From a virus: 24,766 nt of DNA. This document shows positions 15,739-24,019 of the stretch, in pieces. The stretch is taken from the IMG/VR virus record IMGVR_UViG_3300000233_000025, positions 1,057 to 25,822 of that record; one strand, given 5' to 3'. Every line of letters begins with the position of its first letter. Positions within the stretch are counted from its first letter, which is position 1. Position numbers and translations under genes: made by a program. The notes under the pieces are model-generated. The model did not search any database. It was not told where the DNA came from and was given only the letters and a program-made list of their open reading frames with translations.

Positions 15739-16827
15739 ATGACTTACGCGACAGGTTCTGGTGACTACAATGCTCTCATGGCCGCTGTTCTTGCTGTGGC
15801 TATCACTGATGGTTGGACGACGTCTGGTGGGACTTGGCCGATTTCCAAAGGAAACGTGAGGGGCGTGGCTTGGTCCACCAGAACGATCGCTGCAACTGAC
15901 TATCTTAGCGGCATTGGTCTTGCTCTGACTGAGCGGATTATCGAAATCGCTATCGGTACTTCTCTCGCCAACGCAACTGCGAACGCTGCCATCACTGCGA
16001 ACTGTGTTCAGGTTCGTGGAATGAACTATGCTATCAGCGAATGGCATATCTTCACTGATCCAGCAAATTTCAATTACATTCATGTTGTCACTCGTTCTTC
16101 GAATGGTTACGATGCAGATGTGTATCAGCATTTCTCTTTTGGAGAGATTGACAAAGGCGGCATGACTTACGGATCGATCGCTTATGCTGCGTCTTCGAAT
16201 CGTCGTCCGTATGTCGCACTTATTCCAAGTTCTTCAACGAACACGAACCAATCTTACGATTGGAATTGCGGTCTGAATGCGAATTATCCATCTCATATGT
16301 CTGGTCGAGTTCCAACTCCAACTATCTACGATCGTTTGTCTGCTGGTACGAACAATATAGTTTTCATCATAAACCCGACATCGAGCCCTGTTCCTGAAAC
16401 TGGTGGCTGGCCTGGAACAGATGTTGTGGTGACACAAGGTTCTGTGCTAGACTCAGCTGCACCCGACAATACGCCCTCGACTAACGTCAGATCTCTTTCC
16501 TTGGGTGCGACTGTGAGTGCCTTCGGTATGAATTTCATTGTCGGCACAGCGAATGTTCAACCATATTCTGGTGGTGTCTCTCTGTCACCTTTGCCTTTCA
16601 TCGTTCTGAATGGAACTGGTATTTCAGCAATTGCTACGTTCCTCGGCATGTTCCCAGGAGCCCGCCTCTGTTCTATGAAAACTTTCAACGGTGGCGATGA
16701 AGTCACTTATTCAACCGAAACTTGGAAACTTTTCCCGCTTTTGAAGAAAACTGATTTTGCTCAGATGCAACAATCATCAATCGTCTCTAGTGGAGAAACT
16801 GGATACGCCTATAAGAAGGTTGCTTGA
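15739..16827 (+). CDS. Tail protein related to the preceding gene
   Basis: A 362-residue protein of unknown exact role. Its middle (HIFTDPANFNYIHVVTRSSN, then GYDADVYQHFSFGEIDKGG) has the same layout as the 14232-15737 product: a display strand, a valine-rich strand, then an aromatic FGEI or IGFM stretch. It lacks the discoidin-like domain, so the two look like related tail-tip or side proteins after duplication and change. The ATG at 15739 follows the previous stop by one base, with AGAGAGGA at 15726-15733. A longer reading from 15706 would overlap the earlier gene and adds nothing family-like. The stop TGA shares its last base with the next ATG. Confidence 0.65.
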   Translation: MTYATGSGDYNALMAAVLAVAITDGWTTSGGTWPISKGNVRGVAWSTRTIAATDYLSGIGLALTERIIEIAIGTSLANATANAAITANCVQVRGMNYAISEWHIFTDPANFNYIHVVTRSSNGYDADVYQHFSFGEIDKGGMTYGSIAYAASSNRRPYVALIPSSSTNTNQSYDWNCGLNANYPSHMSGRVPTPTIYDRLSAGTNNIVFIINPTSSPVPETGGWPGTDVVVTQGSVLDSAAPDNTPSTNVRSLSLGATVSAFGMNFIVGTANVQPYSGGVSLSPLPFIVLNGTGISAIATFLGMFPGARLCSMKTFNGGDEVTYSTETWKLFPLLKKTDFAQMQQSSIVSSGETGYAYKKVA

Positions 16828-18548
16828 TGCCAGCTTTCGGTCTATTCGATTATGGAAAAACGGCGTTCATCAAACGTCCTCTGGTTGTTTCACACCCAGA
16901 TCAATTTCCATTTATTGTAAACGGTGTTGAGAGAGCCGGACCTTTCTGGTCTGGCAATGATAACCAAGTCGCGTTGGATTATGCCAAATGGTTTTGTCCC
17001 TCTTTTGGGTCCGTCGTTCCTGAAACTGGTACTGGTGTTCTTCATACTCAGGCCAGCCAGCATTACGATTTCCATTATCGTTTCTGGGTTATTCCTTCAG
17101 AACTTCGCTTGGCAAACCCTCTGATTGGCACAGACATTCCATTCATTATCTGGAACACTTTTCCAGAAAATCAAAGCTACGATGATATTCTCGTTCTTGG
17201 ATCAGAAGTTCTGACATTTGATAAGACTGTTAGTGTTGACTCTATCAGAGATTTTGAATGGCAGGTCGTTAATGTTCAGATCGGTCCTGGTGAATCCAAT
17301 GTGGACGCGCTCATCGAGTTCGTCTTCCCTCTGGGCAATGCTTTTCTTACTATCATCGCTACAGTCTCTGAGACTTTCAATCTTATTCCTGATGTGCCTG
17401 TCAATGAGACGTGGGAATATCTCACAGAGATCTTGACGGCATACGATGGAACAGAGCAGCGCATTTCTCTTCGGCGCAATCCTCGTCGTAACATGGAGTT
17501 CTCTGTCGAAATCATTGATCTCCAGCAGCGTCGTGAACAATACGAACTTCTGTTCAAGAATACTGGTATTCAGGCAATCATTCCTGCATATCAGCACGCG
17601 ACAAGGATCACTCAGACAACTTCCATCGGTGGAAGCAGACTTTATTTCGATGCCTCGAAAACTCAAATGCGAGTTAACGAAAGCATCGCTATCATTAATA
17701 TCAAAACCCAGGAAGCCCAAGTGTCGAAGGTGACCGCTATCTACAGCGACGGTGTTGACATTGGTTCTGCTGTTGGGCAAGATATTGATAGTTTGAATTA
17801 TGTCTATCCCTGTCATGCGATGATCATCCAGAATAACTCCAGCATAACCATGCAAACGATCACTGGTCGTATGGATATACGGGCTGAGGGCTTCTCACAA
17901 CCTTCTCTGTCGCGTCCTGGAGCCAGCGTCTCAATAGACGTTGTCGATGGTTTGAACGTCATGCGTATCAGACCACTTTCGAGTGCTGATGAATTGTTTG
18001 GAAACCGCGCTGATATCATCGATTTTGATACTGGCTTGAAAGCTATTCTTAGGAAAGCTGATCCTCATCCAACTCTCTCTGGAAATCGTTCCTTCCTGAT
18101 CAAGCGTTATGATCGGTCTGAAGACGAGGACTATATGCGAGAGTTCATCGATCAGGCTCGCGGGGCGCAGAAAGCGTGGCTCATGCCGACTTGGCTGCCT
18201 GACTTGACGCTGGCACCTATCGCCACTCCTGATCCTCTTGAAGGAACCTTGATCATCAACGAAGTGAACTATCCTTCGTTGTTCTTCCCGTATCCGACTT
18301 GGCAATACATCATGATCCAGTATGGAACTCTCGCTCCAACATTCCACAAGGTGACTGCTGCCTCTGTTCGTGAAGACGGGTATGTCGATCTTTCTTTCAC
18401 TCCCTCCTTGGGTTCTGATCCATTGGTTTCCGACATCACATCCATCAGCTTTATGCTGAAAGTTCGTGGGACAGATACAATTCGCAGACGCCATGAGCAT
18501 CGTGAAACGGTGTACTCGTGGGGCATTCAGACAACGGATCACAGCTGA
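16827..18548 (+). CDS. Distal tail-like protein
   Basis: A 573-residue protein in the distal-tail slot between tail proteins and the hub. It contains WEYLTEILTAYDGTEQRISL followed by an Arg-rich RRNPRRNMEF segment, a pattern I recognise from phage distal tail and baseplate proteins. The C-terminal half has FLIKRYDRSEDEDYMREFID and AQKAWLMPTWLPDLTLA, which resembles a repeat of the same logic. Distal tail proteins form the ring joining the tube to the tip. The ATG at 16827 shares a base with the previous stop; a TTG at 16824 is in frame but not needed. Family assignment is uncertain, and a role as a fibre-attachment protein is possible. Confidence 0.7.
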   Translation: MPAFGLFDYGKTAFIKRPLVVSHPDQFPFIVNGVERAGPFWSGNDNQVALDYAKWFCPSFGSVVPETGTGVLHTQASQHYDFHYRFWVIPSELRLANPLIGTDIPFIIWNTFPENQSYDDILVLGSEVLTFDKTVSVDSIRDFEWQVVNVQIGPGESNVDALIEFVFPLGNAFLTIIATVSETFNLIPDVPVNETWEYLTEILTAYDGTEQRISLRRNPRRNMEFSVEIIDLQQRREQYELLFKNTGIQAIIPAYQHATRITQTTSIGGSRLYFDASKTQMRVNESIAIINIKTQEAQVSKVTAIYSDGVDIGSAVGQDIDSLNYVYPCHAMIIQNNSSITMQTITGRMDIRAEGFSQPSLSRPGASVSIDVVDGLNVMRIRPLSSADELFGNRADIIDFDTGLKAILRKADPHPTLSGNRSFLIKRYDRSEDEDYMREFIDQARGAQKAWLMPTWLPDLTLAPIATPDPLEGTLIINEVNYPSLFFPYPTWQYIMIQYGTLAPTFHKVTAASVREDGYVDLSFTPSLGSDPLVSDITSISFMLKVRGTDTIRRRHEHRETVYSWGIQTTDHS

Positions 18549-19351
18549 TGGTATATCAAGTACAAGAAACAGGCATACAGTCTGGCGCTCCGATCGAAGT
18601 GTTCCGCTTCACCGGGACTTACAACAGCTATTACTTGACGAGTTACTACGAAGCTGTGACAGTGAATGGCCAACTGTATTCTCCTCTCACGATTGAGCGC
18701 AACGCTCTTAAGGTAGGAACCCAAGAGGAAGATCAGCTGGCTCTGGAAGTGACGATCCCGTTCAACCACGCGATGGTTCGTGAATACGCTTACGATCAGG
18801 CACCTCCAACTCTTGTTTGTGAAATCTTTCGAGTTCATGACACTGATTTTAACGACAGCGTCCTTTTGTGGAAAGGTCGTGTTACAGCTTTCACAGTTGA
18901 AGGTCAGCTTGCGAAATTGCGAGTTCCCGCTATCTTCGGATACATCATGGCTGGCTCTGCACCGACACCACGTTATCAGGCTCCGTGTAATCATGTTCTC
19001 TATGATGTTCGTTGTGGTGTCAGTGAAGTTGCCAATCGTCAGTCCACAACCATCACCGGAGTTCTCAACAACATCATTACTGTTGCTTCCAATTCCTTCA
19101 CTGGTACAGATCTGATTGCTGGTATGCTTCGTCTGACTTCTTCTGGAGAAGCTAGAATGATTGTCAGCGTGACTGGACTTGACATAACAGTCACGTATCC
19201 GTTCTCAAATATTGCTATTGGAGGAGCGGTCCAACTGCTTAGGGGTTGTGACCATAGCTTCGACACGTGTAAAGCTAAGTTCAGTAACGGCGCACGCTAC
19301 GGTGGAACCCCGCTGGTTCCGGCAAGAAACCCATTCACGAGCAAGATATGA
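18548..19351 (+). CDS. Tail hub protein, BR0599/DUF2163 type with four cysteines
   Basis: A 267-residue protein. The N-terminal half (FRFTGTYNSYYLTSYYEAVT, then a VEVTIPFNHAMVRE-like stretch) is beta-rich. The C-terminal part carries PCNHVLYDVRCGVSEVAN and GCDHSFDTCKAKFSNGARYG, ending GGTPLVPARNPF, which I recognise from the phage BR0599 family and the DUF2163 hub of gene transfer agents. Four cysteines fall at residues 147, 156, 234 and 241, spaced C-x8-C and C-x6-C. Lambda gpL, the functional counterpart, holds an iron-sulfur cluster with four C-terminal cysteines, so a metal cluster is likely here. It sits between the distal-tail-like and central tip genes. The ATG overlaps the previous stop by one base; the upstream GTG at 18518 is not needed. 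Confidence 0.82.
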   Translation: MVYQVQETGIQSGAPIEVFRFTGTYNSYYLTSYYEAVTVNGQLYSPLTIERNALKVGTQEEDQLALEVTIPFNHAMVREYAYDQAPPTLVCEIFRVHDTDFNDSVLLWKGRVTAFTVEGQLAKLRVPAIFGYIMAGSAPTPRYQAPCNHVLYDVRCGVSEVANRQSTTITGVLNNIITVASNSFTGTDLIAGMLRLTSSGEARMIVSVTGLDITVTYPFSNIAIGGAVQLLRGCDHSFDTCKAKFSNGARYGGTPLVPARNPFTSKI

Positions 19352-22293
19352 TCTGGTTCACTCTCGCATTATTCATCGTCTCGTTTCTGATCACGGCTCT
19401 GCTTGCGCCGAAGCCTGAATTCGAGAATGCCAGAGCAGATCAACTTGACAGCGTTCAGTTCCCGCAGGCCAGTGAGAATTCACCCATACCTCTCGTCCTT
19501 GGGCGAGTTCGTATGAATGGACCGAACACTCTCTGGTATGGAGATTTCCAAGCTGTTCCGATCACCCAGAAAGTAAAGACTGGTCTTTTCAGTTCGAAGC
19601 GAGTGATTATCGGTCACACTTACTATCTCGGTTTGGATATGGGCCTGTGCCTTGGTCCGAACGTTGATTTGCGTGAGATCTACATCGACGAAGAACTTGC
19701 TTGGTCTGGAAATACTTCTGGAGTGAATGAAGTCAACATCACTATTTCTAGTGGCGCGCTTTTCGGCGGCTACAAAAAAGGTGGTGGGTGGATCAGCACC
19801 GGAAAGTTCTATGGTGGTGATTTCACCCAAGGAGTTGATGCCTATCTCGAAAGTCAAGTCGGCGTTGGGAATGTTCCTGCCTACAACGGTTTGAGCCACA
19901 TCGTTTTCAACAAAGCGAAAATCGGTGAGAGCGCTCAGCTTCGTAAAATGGCTTTCGTCCTTGAAAGCTATACCAACGCTCTTGGTCTTCCCGATAACGG
20001 AACCTGCAACGGCGGCAATGACATGAACGTTGCCGAAGCGATTTATCAAATTCTCATTGATGGTTGGCGCGGTCTTGGGGTTAACTCTGACGATATTGAC
20101 ATTCCGGCTCTGGTCGCAGTTGGCACTATTCTGCACGCTGAACAGAATGGTTGTTCTATTCTTGTGACCAGCGAGTCCGAAGGTAAACGTCTCATCTCAG
20201 AACTGCTTCGTCAGATAGATGGTATCATGTACCAAGATCCCGACAGTGGCAAAGTGACGATTTCTCTGATCCGCGATGACTATGTTATCGATGATCTGCC
20301 GATATTCGACGAGAACGATATTCTTGAAGTGAAAAGCTTCACTCGCACTTCCTGGGACGAAGTTCAATCCCAGGTGAAAGTCACGTTCCCGCAGCGTGAT
20401 CGCGAAAGTGAAGCAGTTGCAATCTCTCAAGACATGGCTGTGATCGCTACGATCGGTCGCCTTCGTTCTACCACCTTGGGCTTCCCCTTCGTCTACGATG
20501 CCACACTGGCAAACGCAATCGCTTCTCGTGAACGTTCTCAGCGTTCAGTGCCGCTTTTCCGCGCGACTTTGGAAGTGAACCGCAATGCGAACCAACTTCG
20601 TCCAGGACAACCTTTCCGTTTCTCTTGGCCGGACTATGGTATCGTTGATCTGGTCATGCGAGTTCAGCGCTTTGACCTCGGCTCACTGACCAAGGGAAAG
20701 ATCGTCATCGAAGCAATTCAAGATCGTTTTGCATTGAGCGATGTTGTTTTCGCAAATCCCCAGACTAGTGGCTGGGTCAACGTCGTTTACAGCCCTGTCG
20801 ACATCGTGCTTTCTCGCATTGTACAAATGCCGAGGTTCTTTACATCAAAGTTGGTAAATCCCATTCCGAGCGAGAACTATGGAACTCTCTGTGTGGCTTC
20901 AAAGCCATCGAATGCTTCTACTGCATACTCGGTTCATGTTCAAGAACCTGGAGAAACTGTAGCAGAAGGATCGCTGGAACCTGGAGACATTTTCTTTCAA
21001 GGATCTGGCTTGCTAACAACGGCTTATTCAAGATCTGCTGGTTTCGTCGATGGTCTAAATGCAACTGGCATGTCACTGAACAGTGTTATCGGTGATTTCG
21101 TCGGAACCACAACGACGATCTTGAAGAATGGCTATGTGAACATCATTCTGGTTGATGACGAATTCATGGCTTTCGAAACTGCGATCGATGGAGGCAGTGG
21201 AAACTGGACTCTTTCCAATATCTATCGTGGGCTTTTCGGAAGCCAGATCGCTGATCACGCTATGGGCGCTCGTGTATATTCAATTCCGGTTGAAGCATTC
21301 AGTGAAGGTAACATCGCTTTCGCTACAGGTGTGAACTACAATTTCCGTCTTCTGGACACCGCTGGTGGCGCGACACAGCTTCCTGAAGAGGTTACTGCCC
21401 AAGTGGTGAACGTTAGTTCAGTGAACAATCTCAATGAGAGACCGAATCGTCCTGGATATCTCACCCTCAACGGCGTTCGAGAATTCAATCCGCTGATCAC
21501 TTCTACCGTCGCTCTTCCAGTTACTTGGAGGCCCAGAGACTACAGAGTTGAACCCATCACGTTTGAAGATGGTGCTGCTGAAACTCCTGCGTGGAGCGAA
21601 ACTTACATCATCGACGTTTTCGTCGGTGGGGTGAGAAATTCCACTCTTTCTGGAAGTGTCGGTGCTGGTGTCACAACATACAACGTTCCTTTCAATCTGA
21701 CGACAATCAACAATGATGATGTGGAAATTCGTGTTCTCCCGAATGATAGCACGAATTCAAAAAGTGGCCTTTTCTATGCTGGCTACCCGATCCGTCTTCG
21801 TCAGACGACTTACGGTCTGTCTATCACGAACCCTGGATCAGAAAGCGGCGTCAGCGGTTGGACTTCCTCCTTGGGCACTCTTATATCCAAGGTTGGTGGA
21901 AGCGGCTTCCCTGCTGCCAGAACTGGATCTAACTATTTCGCATTCTCGAACAACTCCAATGGTATGGCCTATCAAGATGTAGCCGTTCCCGGTGGAGCAA
22001 ACGCTGTGGTCGATGCAGGAACTGCGACAGCGGTCATCAGCTATTGGCAAGCTGCTTTAGCAGCCAACAATGACAAAGGTCGCATTGACCTTGAATTCTT
22101 CGATGCTGGTATGGTTTCGCTTGGAACTGTGACAAATCCCGATAATTCTCCCGGAGCGGCCTTTGTCAACTACATCGCAAGTGGAACTATTCCTGCTCTG
22201 ACCAGAACGATCCGTATCAAGTTGGTTGGCACTTGGGTCACCGGTTCTTCCTGTGACGCTCTCTTCGAAGACATATCGGGGTTCATCGCATGA
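19348..22293 (+). CDS. Central tail-tip protein (J-like, GTA-type)
   Basis: A 981-residue protein closing the tail tip and probably contacting the receptor. It starts with a membrane-like helix (IWFTLALFIVSFLITALLA), then SPIPLVLGRVRMNGPNTLWY, the opening of tip proteins with the Phage-tail_3 domain (probably PF13550). That domain would include residues near 250-315 (SEGKRLISELLRQIDGIMY). The middle holds FN3-like and beta segments. Residues about 823-981 look like a separate jelly-roll, carbohydrate-binding type domain (NPGSESGVSGWTSSLGT), so the C terminus is the best receptor-binding candidate in the window. The ATG overlaps the hub stop (ATGA). The N-terminal helix may plug or enter a membrane on infection, which is inference. 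Confidence 0.85.
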   Translation: MIWFTLALFIVSFLITALLAPKPEFENARADQLDSVQFPQASENSPIPLVLGRVRMNGPNTLWYGDFQAVPITQKVKTGLFSSKRVIIGHTYYLGLDMGLCLGPNVDLREIYIDEELAWSGNTSGVNEVNITISSGALFGGYKKGGGWISTGKFYGGDFTQGVDAYLESQVGVGNVPAYNGLSHIVFNKAKIGESAQLRKMAFVLESYTNALGLPDNGTCNGGNDMNVAEAIYQILIDGWRGLGVNSDDIDIPALVAVGTILHAEQNGCSILVTSESEGKRLISELLRQIDGIMYQDPDSGKVTISLIRDDYVIDDLPIFDENDILEVKSFTRTSWDEVQSQVKVTFPQRDRESEAVAISQDMAVIATIGRLRSTTLGFPFVYDATLANAIASRERSQRSVPLFRATLEVNRNANQLRPGQPFRFSWPDYGIVDLVMRVQRFDLGSLTKGKIVIEAIQDRFALSDVVFANPQTSGWVNVVYSPVDIVLSRIVQMPRFFTSKLVNPIPSENYGTLCVASKPSNASTAYSVHVQEPGETVAEGSLEPGDIFFQGSGLLTTAYSRSAGFVDGLNATGMSLNSVIGDFVGTTTTILKNGYVNIILVDDEFMAFETAIDGGSGNWTLSNIYRGLFGSQIADHAMGARVYSIPVEAFSEGNIAFATGVNYNFRLLDTAGGATQLPEEVTAQVVNVSSVNNLNERPNRPGYLTLNGVREFNPLITSTVALPVTWRPRDYRVEPITFEDGAAETPAWSETYIIDVFVGGVRNSTLSGSVGAGVTTYNVPFNLTTINNDDVEIRVLPNDSTNSKSGLFYAGYPIRLRQTTYGLSITNPGSESGVSGWTSSLGTLISKVGGSGFPAARTGSNYFAFSNNSNGMAYQDVAVPGGANAVVDAGTATAVISYWQAALAANNDKGRIDLEFFDAGMVSLGTVTNPDNSPGAAFVNYIASGTIPALTRTIRIKLVGTWVTGSSCDALFEDISGFIA

Positions 22294-22526
22294 CCGAAGA
22301 AGAAATGAACAATCGCTTCATGCACCGTCGGCGTATTGCTCAATGGAGTTTCGCGCTGATGAGCATCACTCTTCTTGGGCTGATTATGTTTGCTTTGATC
22401 AGTGATGTGAACGCCCAAAGAGTTGCGAATATTCAGTGGCTGATCGGTACAGCGGCGGGTCTGTGGTCAACGCTCACTCTGGGTTATTATGCCGCAGCAA
22501 GCTATGAGCAAGGAACGGCAAAGTGA
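22290..22526 (+). CDS. Two-TM membrane protein, holin candidate
   Basis: A 78-residue protein with two hydrophobic segments, about residues 17-37 (AQWSFALMSITLLGLIMFAL) and 48-72 (IQWLIGTAAGLWSTLTLGYY), a charged N terminus (TEEEMNNRFMHRRR) and a short polar tail. That is the layout of small class II-like holins, which open the inner membrane to the endolysin. It overlaps the tip protein stop (ATGA), so it is still in the late operon, and the spanins and endolysin follow. I know no named family for it, and two further TM proteins lie downstream, so which one is the holin is open. Confidence 0.65.
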   Translation: MTEEEMNNRFMHRRRIAQWSFALMSITLLGLIMFALISDVNAQRVANIQWLIGTAAGLWSTLTLGYYAAASYEQGTAK

Positions 22527-22691
22527 GACTGCATGGGGACGTCCAGGAGGGCCGTTGTGGGGTGGTAGGTGGTAGGGTAGCGGCAAGGGGCGGCAAGCCA
22601 TGCCCTGCCCTGCCCTGTGGCCGCGTTGCGTGCCCTGCTGCCCATGCCCCCGCAACCAGCGCGTCCACAGAGTTCTCAAGGAGGTATTCGT
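22527..22691. other. Skewed G-rich/C-rich spacer
   Basis: A 165-base gap, the largest in the tail-lysis part. Bases 22533-22590 are rich in G and T, with the tandem GGTGGTA twice (22561-22574) and several G runs. Bases 22597-22665 are rich in C, with TGCCC three times in a row (22601-22615). GGACGTCC (22537-22544) is a perfect palindrome. GGCA (22592-22595) and TGCC (22601-22604) could close an imperfect larger stem. Short ORFs here (one from 22617 in frame with the spanin) look non-coding. It ends with the strong ribosome site AAGGAGG at 22678-22684. Its composition is unlike any other spacer in the window. Confidence 0.6.
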
Positions 22692-23033
22692 ATGCTCTCT
22701 AGGGTTGTGCTAAAGGACATTTTGCCTTATATCATCGTTATCGCTGCGCTCGTGGGAGCGTATTTCTATATTCGGCACGATGCCTACAACGATGGCGTTG
22801 CAGACACGACGTTGAAATATGAAAATGCAATCCAAGATGAGCGTGAGCGCCTCTCAGCGGCAAGCGAAGCTGCACTCAGGGAAGCCCGCGCCAAGGAAGC
22901 AGAACTGAACCGGCTACTGAGAGAAAGAGATGCAACTATATCTCAACTTGAACAAGAGGCAAATTCTGATCCTGACGCTTCTCGCCCCGCTATCTCTATT
23001 GATGGCGTGCAGCGGCTCAATAGGATCCGTTGA
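22692..23033 (+). CDS. Inner-membrane spanin (Rz-like)
   Basis: A 113-residue protein with one N-terminal membrane segment (ILPYIIVIAALVGAYFYI, residues 10-27) followed by a charged coiled coil (DERERLSAASEAALREARAK, then AELNRLLRERDATISQLEQE). This is the i-spanin layout: anchored in the inner membrane, periplasmic coiled coil, pairing with the outer-membrane partner to fuse the membranes at the end of lysis. The partner gene starts inside it in another frame, a known Rz/Rz1 arrangement. The ATG at 22692 has the near-ideal AAGGAGG seven bases ahead. An in-frame GTG at 22617 would add a Pro-rich stretch without meaning, so I prefer 22692. Confidence 0.85.
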   Translation: MLSRVVLKDILPYIIVIAALVGAYFYIRHDAYNDGVADTTLKYENAIQDERERLSAASEAALREARAKEAELNRLLRERDATISQLEQEANSDPDASRPAISIDGVQRLNRIR

Positions 23034-23241
23034 ACCTCCCAAACTGGCACCGCCGCCAGACTCTTTGATCGCATCTTGCGCTCGACCTGTTCTCCTGCCT
23101 TCTCGTGTACTTTCGCAGTCCGAAGCCGAGACCTTCTGGGTCAGAGATCGGGCAAATCTTATCACTTGCGGGGAACGACATAAGGCTCAAACAGAGTTCT
23201 ACAGATCCCGCGACTCCAAGGTTATGGGAGAGACTAATTGA
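22930..23241 (+). CDS. Outer-membrane spanin lipoprotein (Rz1-like)
   Basis: A 103-residue protein starting within the i-spanin gene in the +1 frame and reaching 208 bases past its end. It has a signal sequence (KRQILILTLLAPLSLLMAC) ending in a lipobox, LLMAC, so the Cys would be lipidated and the protein sorted to the outer membrane. A Pro-rich stretch follows (VEPPKLAPPPDSL), as in Rz1. Beyond it lie a helical part and a C-terminal charged end, longer than the classic Rz1, and two further cysteines. The ATG at 22930 has AGAGA ahead (22919-22927), a modest site that suits translation by ribosomes already on the i-spanin message. Presence of the pair shows a Gram-negative host. Confidence 0.88.
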   Translation: MQLYLNLNKRQILILTLLAPLSLLMACSGSIGSVEPPKLAPPPDSLIASCARPVLLPSRVLSQSEAETFWVRDRANLITCGERHKAQTEFYRSRDSKVMGETN

Positions 23242-23492
23242 CTGATGAGCAGCGTATAAGAGACCTCGAGCGTGAACTCGAGGCCGAGAAAAAGGTGGCG
23301 GTTAAGTTGGAACTTCATGTTCAACAGCTTGAGGATCGCTTCGAGAAGTATATTTCTGAACAGAAAGAACTTGAGAACAAGAAAATGAGAACTGCTCTCA
23401 TTTGGGCTGGTGGTGTCATTCTTGCTCTCGGGAGTTTCATTTTCAGTGAAGTGATCTGGCCGGTGATCAAAGCAGGATTGAATAAACCATGA
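23238..23492 (+). CDS. Coiled-coil plus C-terminal TM protein (XhlA-like)
   Basis: An 84-residue protein with an N-terminal coiled coil (EQRIRDLERELEAEKKVAVK, then LHVQQLEDRFEKYISEQK) and one C-terminal membrane segment (TALIWAGGVILALGSFIF). This matches the layout of the XhlA family, phage membrane proteins that take part in lysis, though I cannot confirm the family. The start is a TTG at 23238 overlapping the o-spanin stop (TTGA); the next Met is at residue 50, which would remove the coiled coil, so the TTG is the reasonable choice. GGGAGAGA at 23226-23233 can serve as ribosome site. It may be a holin partner, antiholin or anchor. Confidence 0.7.
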   Translation: MTDEQRIRDLERELEAEKKVAVKLELHVQQLEDRFEKYISEQKELENKKMRTALIWAGGVILALGSFIFSEVIWPVIKAGLNKP

Positions 23493-24019
23493 CCCAATAT
23501 AAGATCCTACACATTCTTCAGTACGTGATTTTCAGTATGATCGCTATTGTCATCATGATGGTTGGTCCTCCCATGGAACGATTGCTGTTTCCGGTGATCA
23601 CCAAATTCGAAATTCCGAAAGAAGCCATCGTTCGTCTACCCGATGGATCAACTCAGATATCTGGAGTCCTTATAAAGGCTAGAGGAGAATGTGAACCTGT
23701 TCGAGGATCACTCACTGTCTTCACTGATGAATTTGTCAATTCTGAGGATCATCCAGCGAAACCGGTCAAAATCATCTTTGAGCCTCAAACTGAATGGTAC
23801 ACCAGACCATCAGGATCTCAATATTTTGGTCCTTGGAGATTGATTCCCCCAGAGCCTCCACTTGGGCCTTCTCTGATCATGCGAATTCGCCACCGCTGCC
23901 ACCCATTCTGGGAAATTGAAACTGTTCTGTTCACTGGTCTTACCAGCGATTTCTTTTCAACGAAGGAAATAACTGGTCAAACTCCATGGGAAAAAGGAGA
24001 ACGTAATGTCGTCGACTAA
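23489..24019 (+). CDS. Single-TM protein of unknown function in the lysis region
   Basis: A 176-residue protein. One hydrophobic helix near the N terminus (YVIFSMIAIVIMMVGPPMER) is followed by about 140 residues of mixed beta character with Pro-rich loops (FGPWRLIPPEPPLGPSLIMR) and a HRCHPFW motif; with the other Cys, two cysteines could form a bond if outside the cytoplasm. I know no family. The layout, with a membrane helix and a probable periplasmic domain, would fit a lysis regulator, a superinfection-exclusion protein or a receptor-blocking protein, but that is guesswork. It overlaps the previous stop (ATGA) and the endolysin start lies inside its last 14 bases. Confidence 0.7.
   Translation: MTQYKILHILQYVIFSMIAIVIMMVGPPMERLLFPVITKFEIPKEAIVRLPDGSTQISGVLIKARGECEPVRGSLTVFTDEFVNSEDHPAKPVKIIFEPQTEWYTRPSGSQYFGPWRLIPPEPPLGPSLIMRIRHRCHPFWEIETVLFTGLTSDFFSTKEITGQTPWEKGERNVVD

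Noticed and set aside
22617-22691. N-terminal extension of the i-spanin from a GTG in the skewed spacer
   Set aside because: The added residues are Ala/Pro-rich with no signal or TM pattern, and a near-ideal ribosome site sits directly before the ATG at 22692.
22533-22691. CRISPR-like or attachment-site repeats in the skewed spacer
   Set aside because: The repeats are 5-7 bases in two or three copies with no spacers, and no integrase gene is present in the window.
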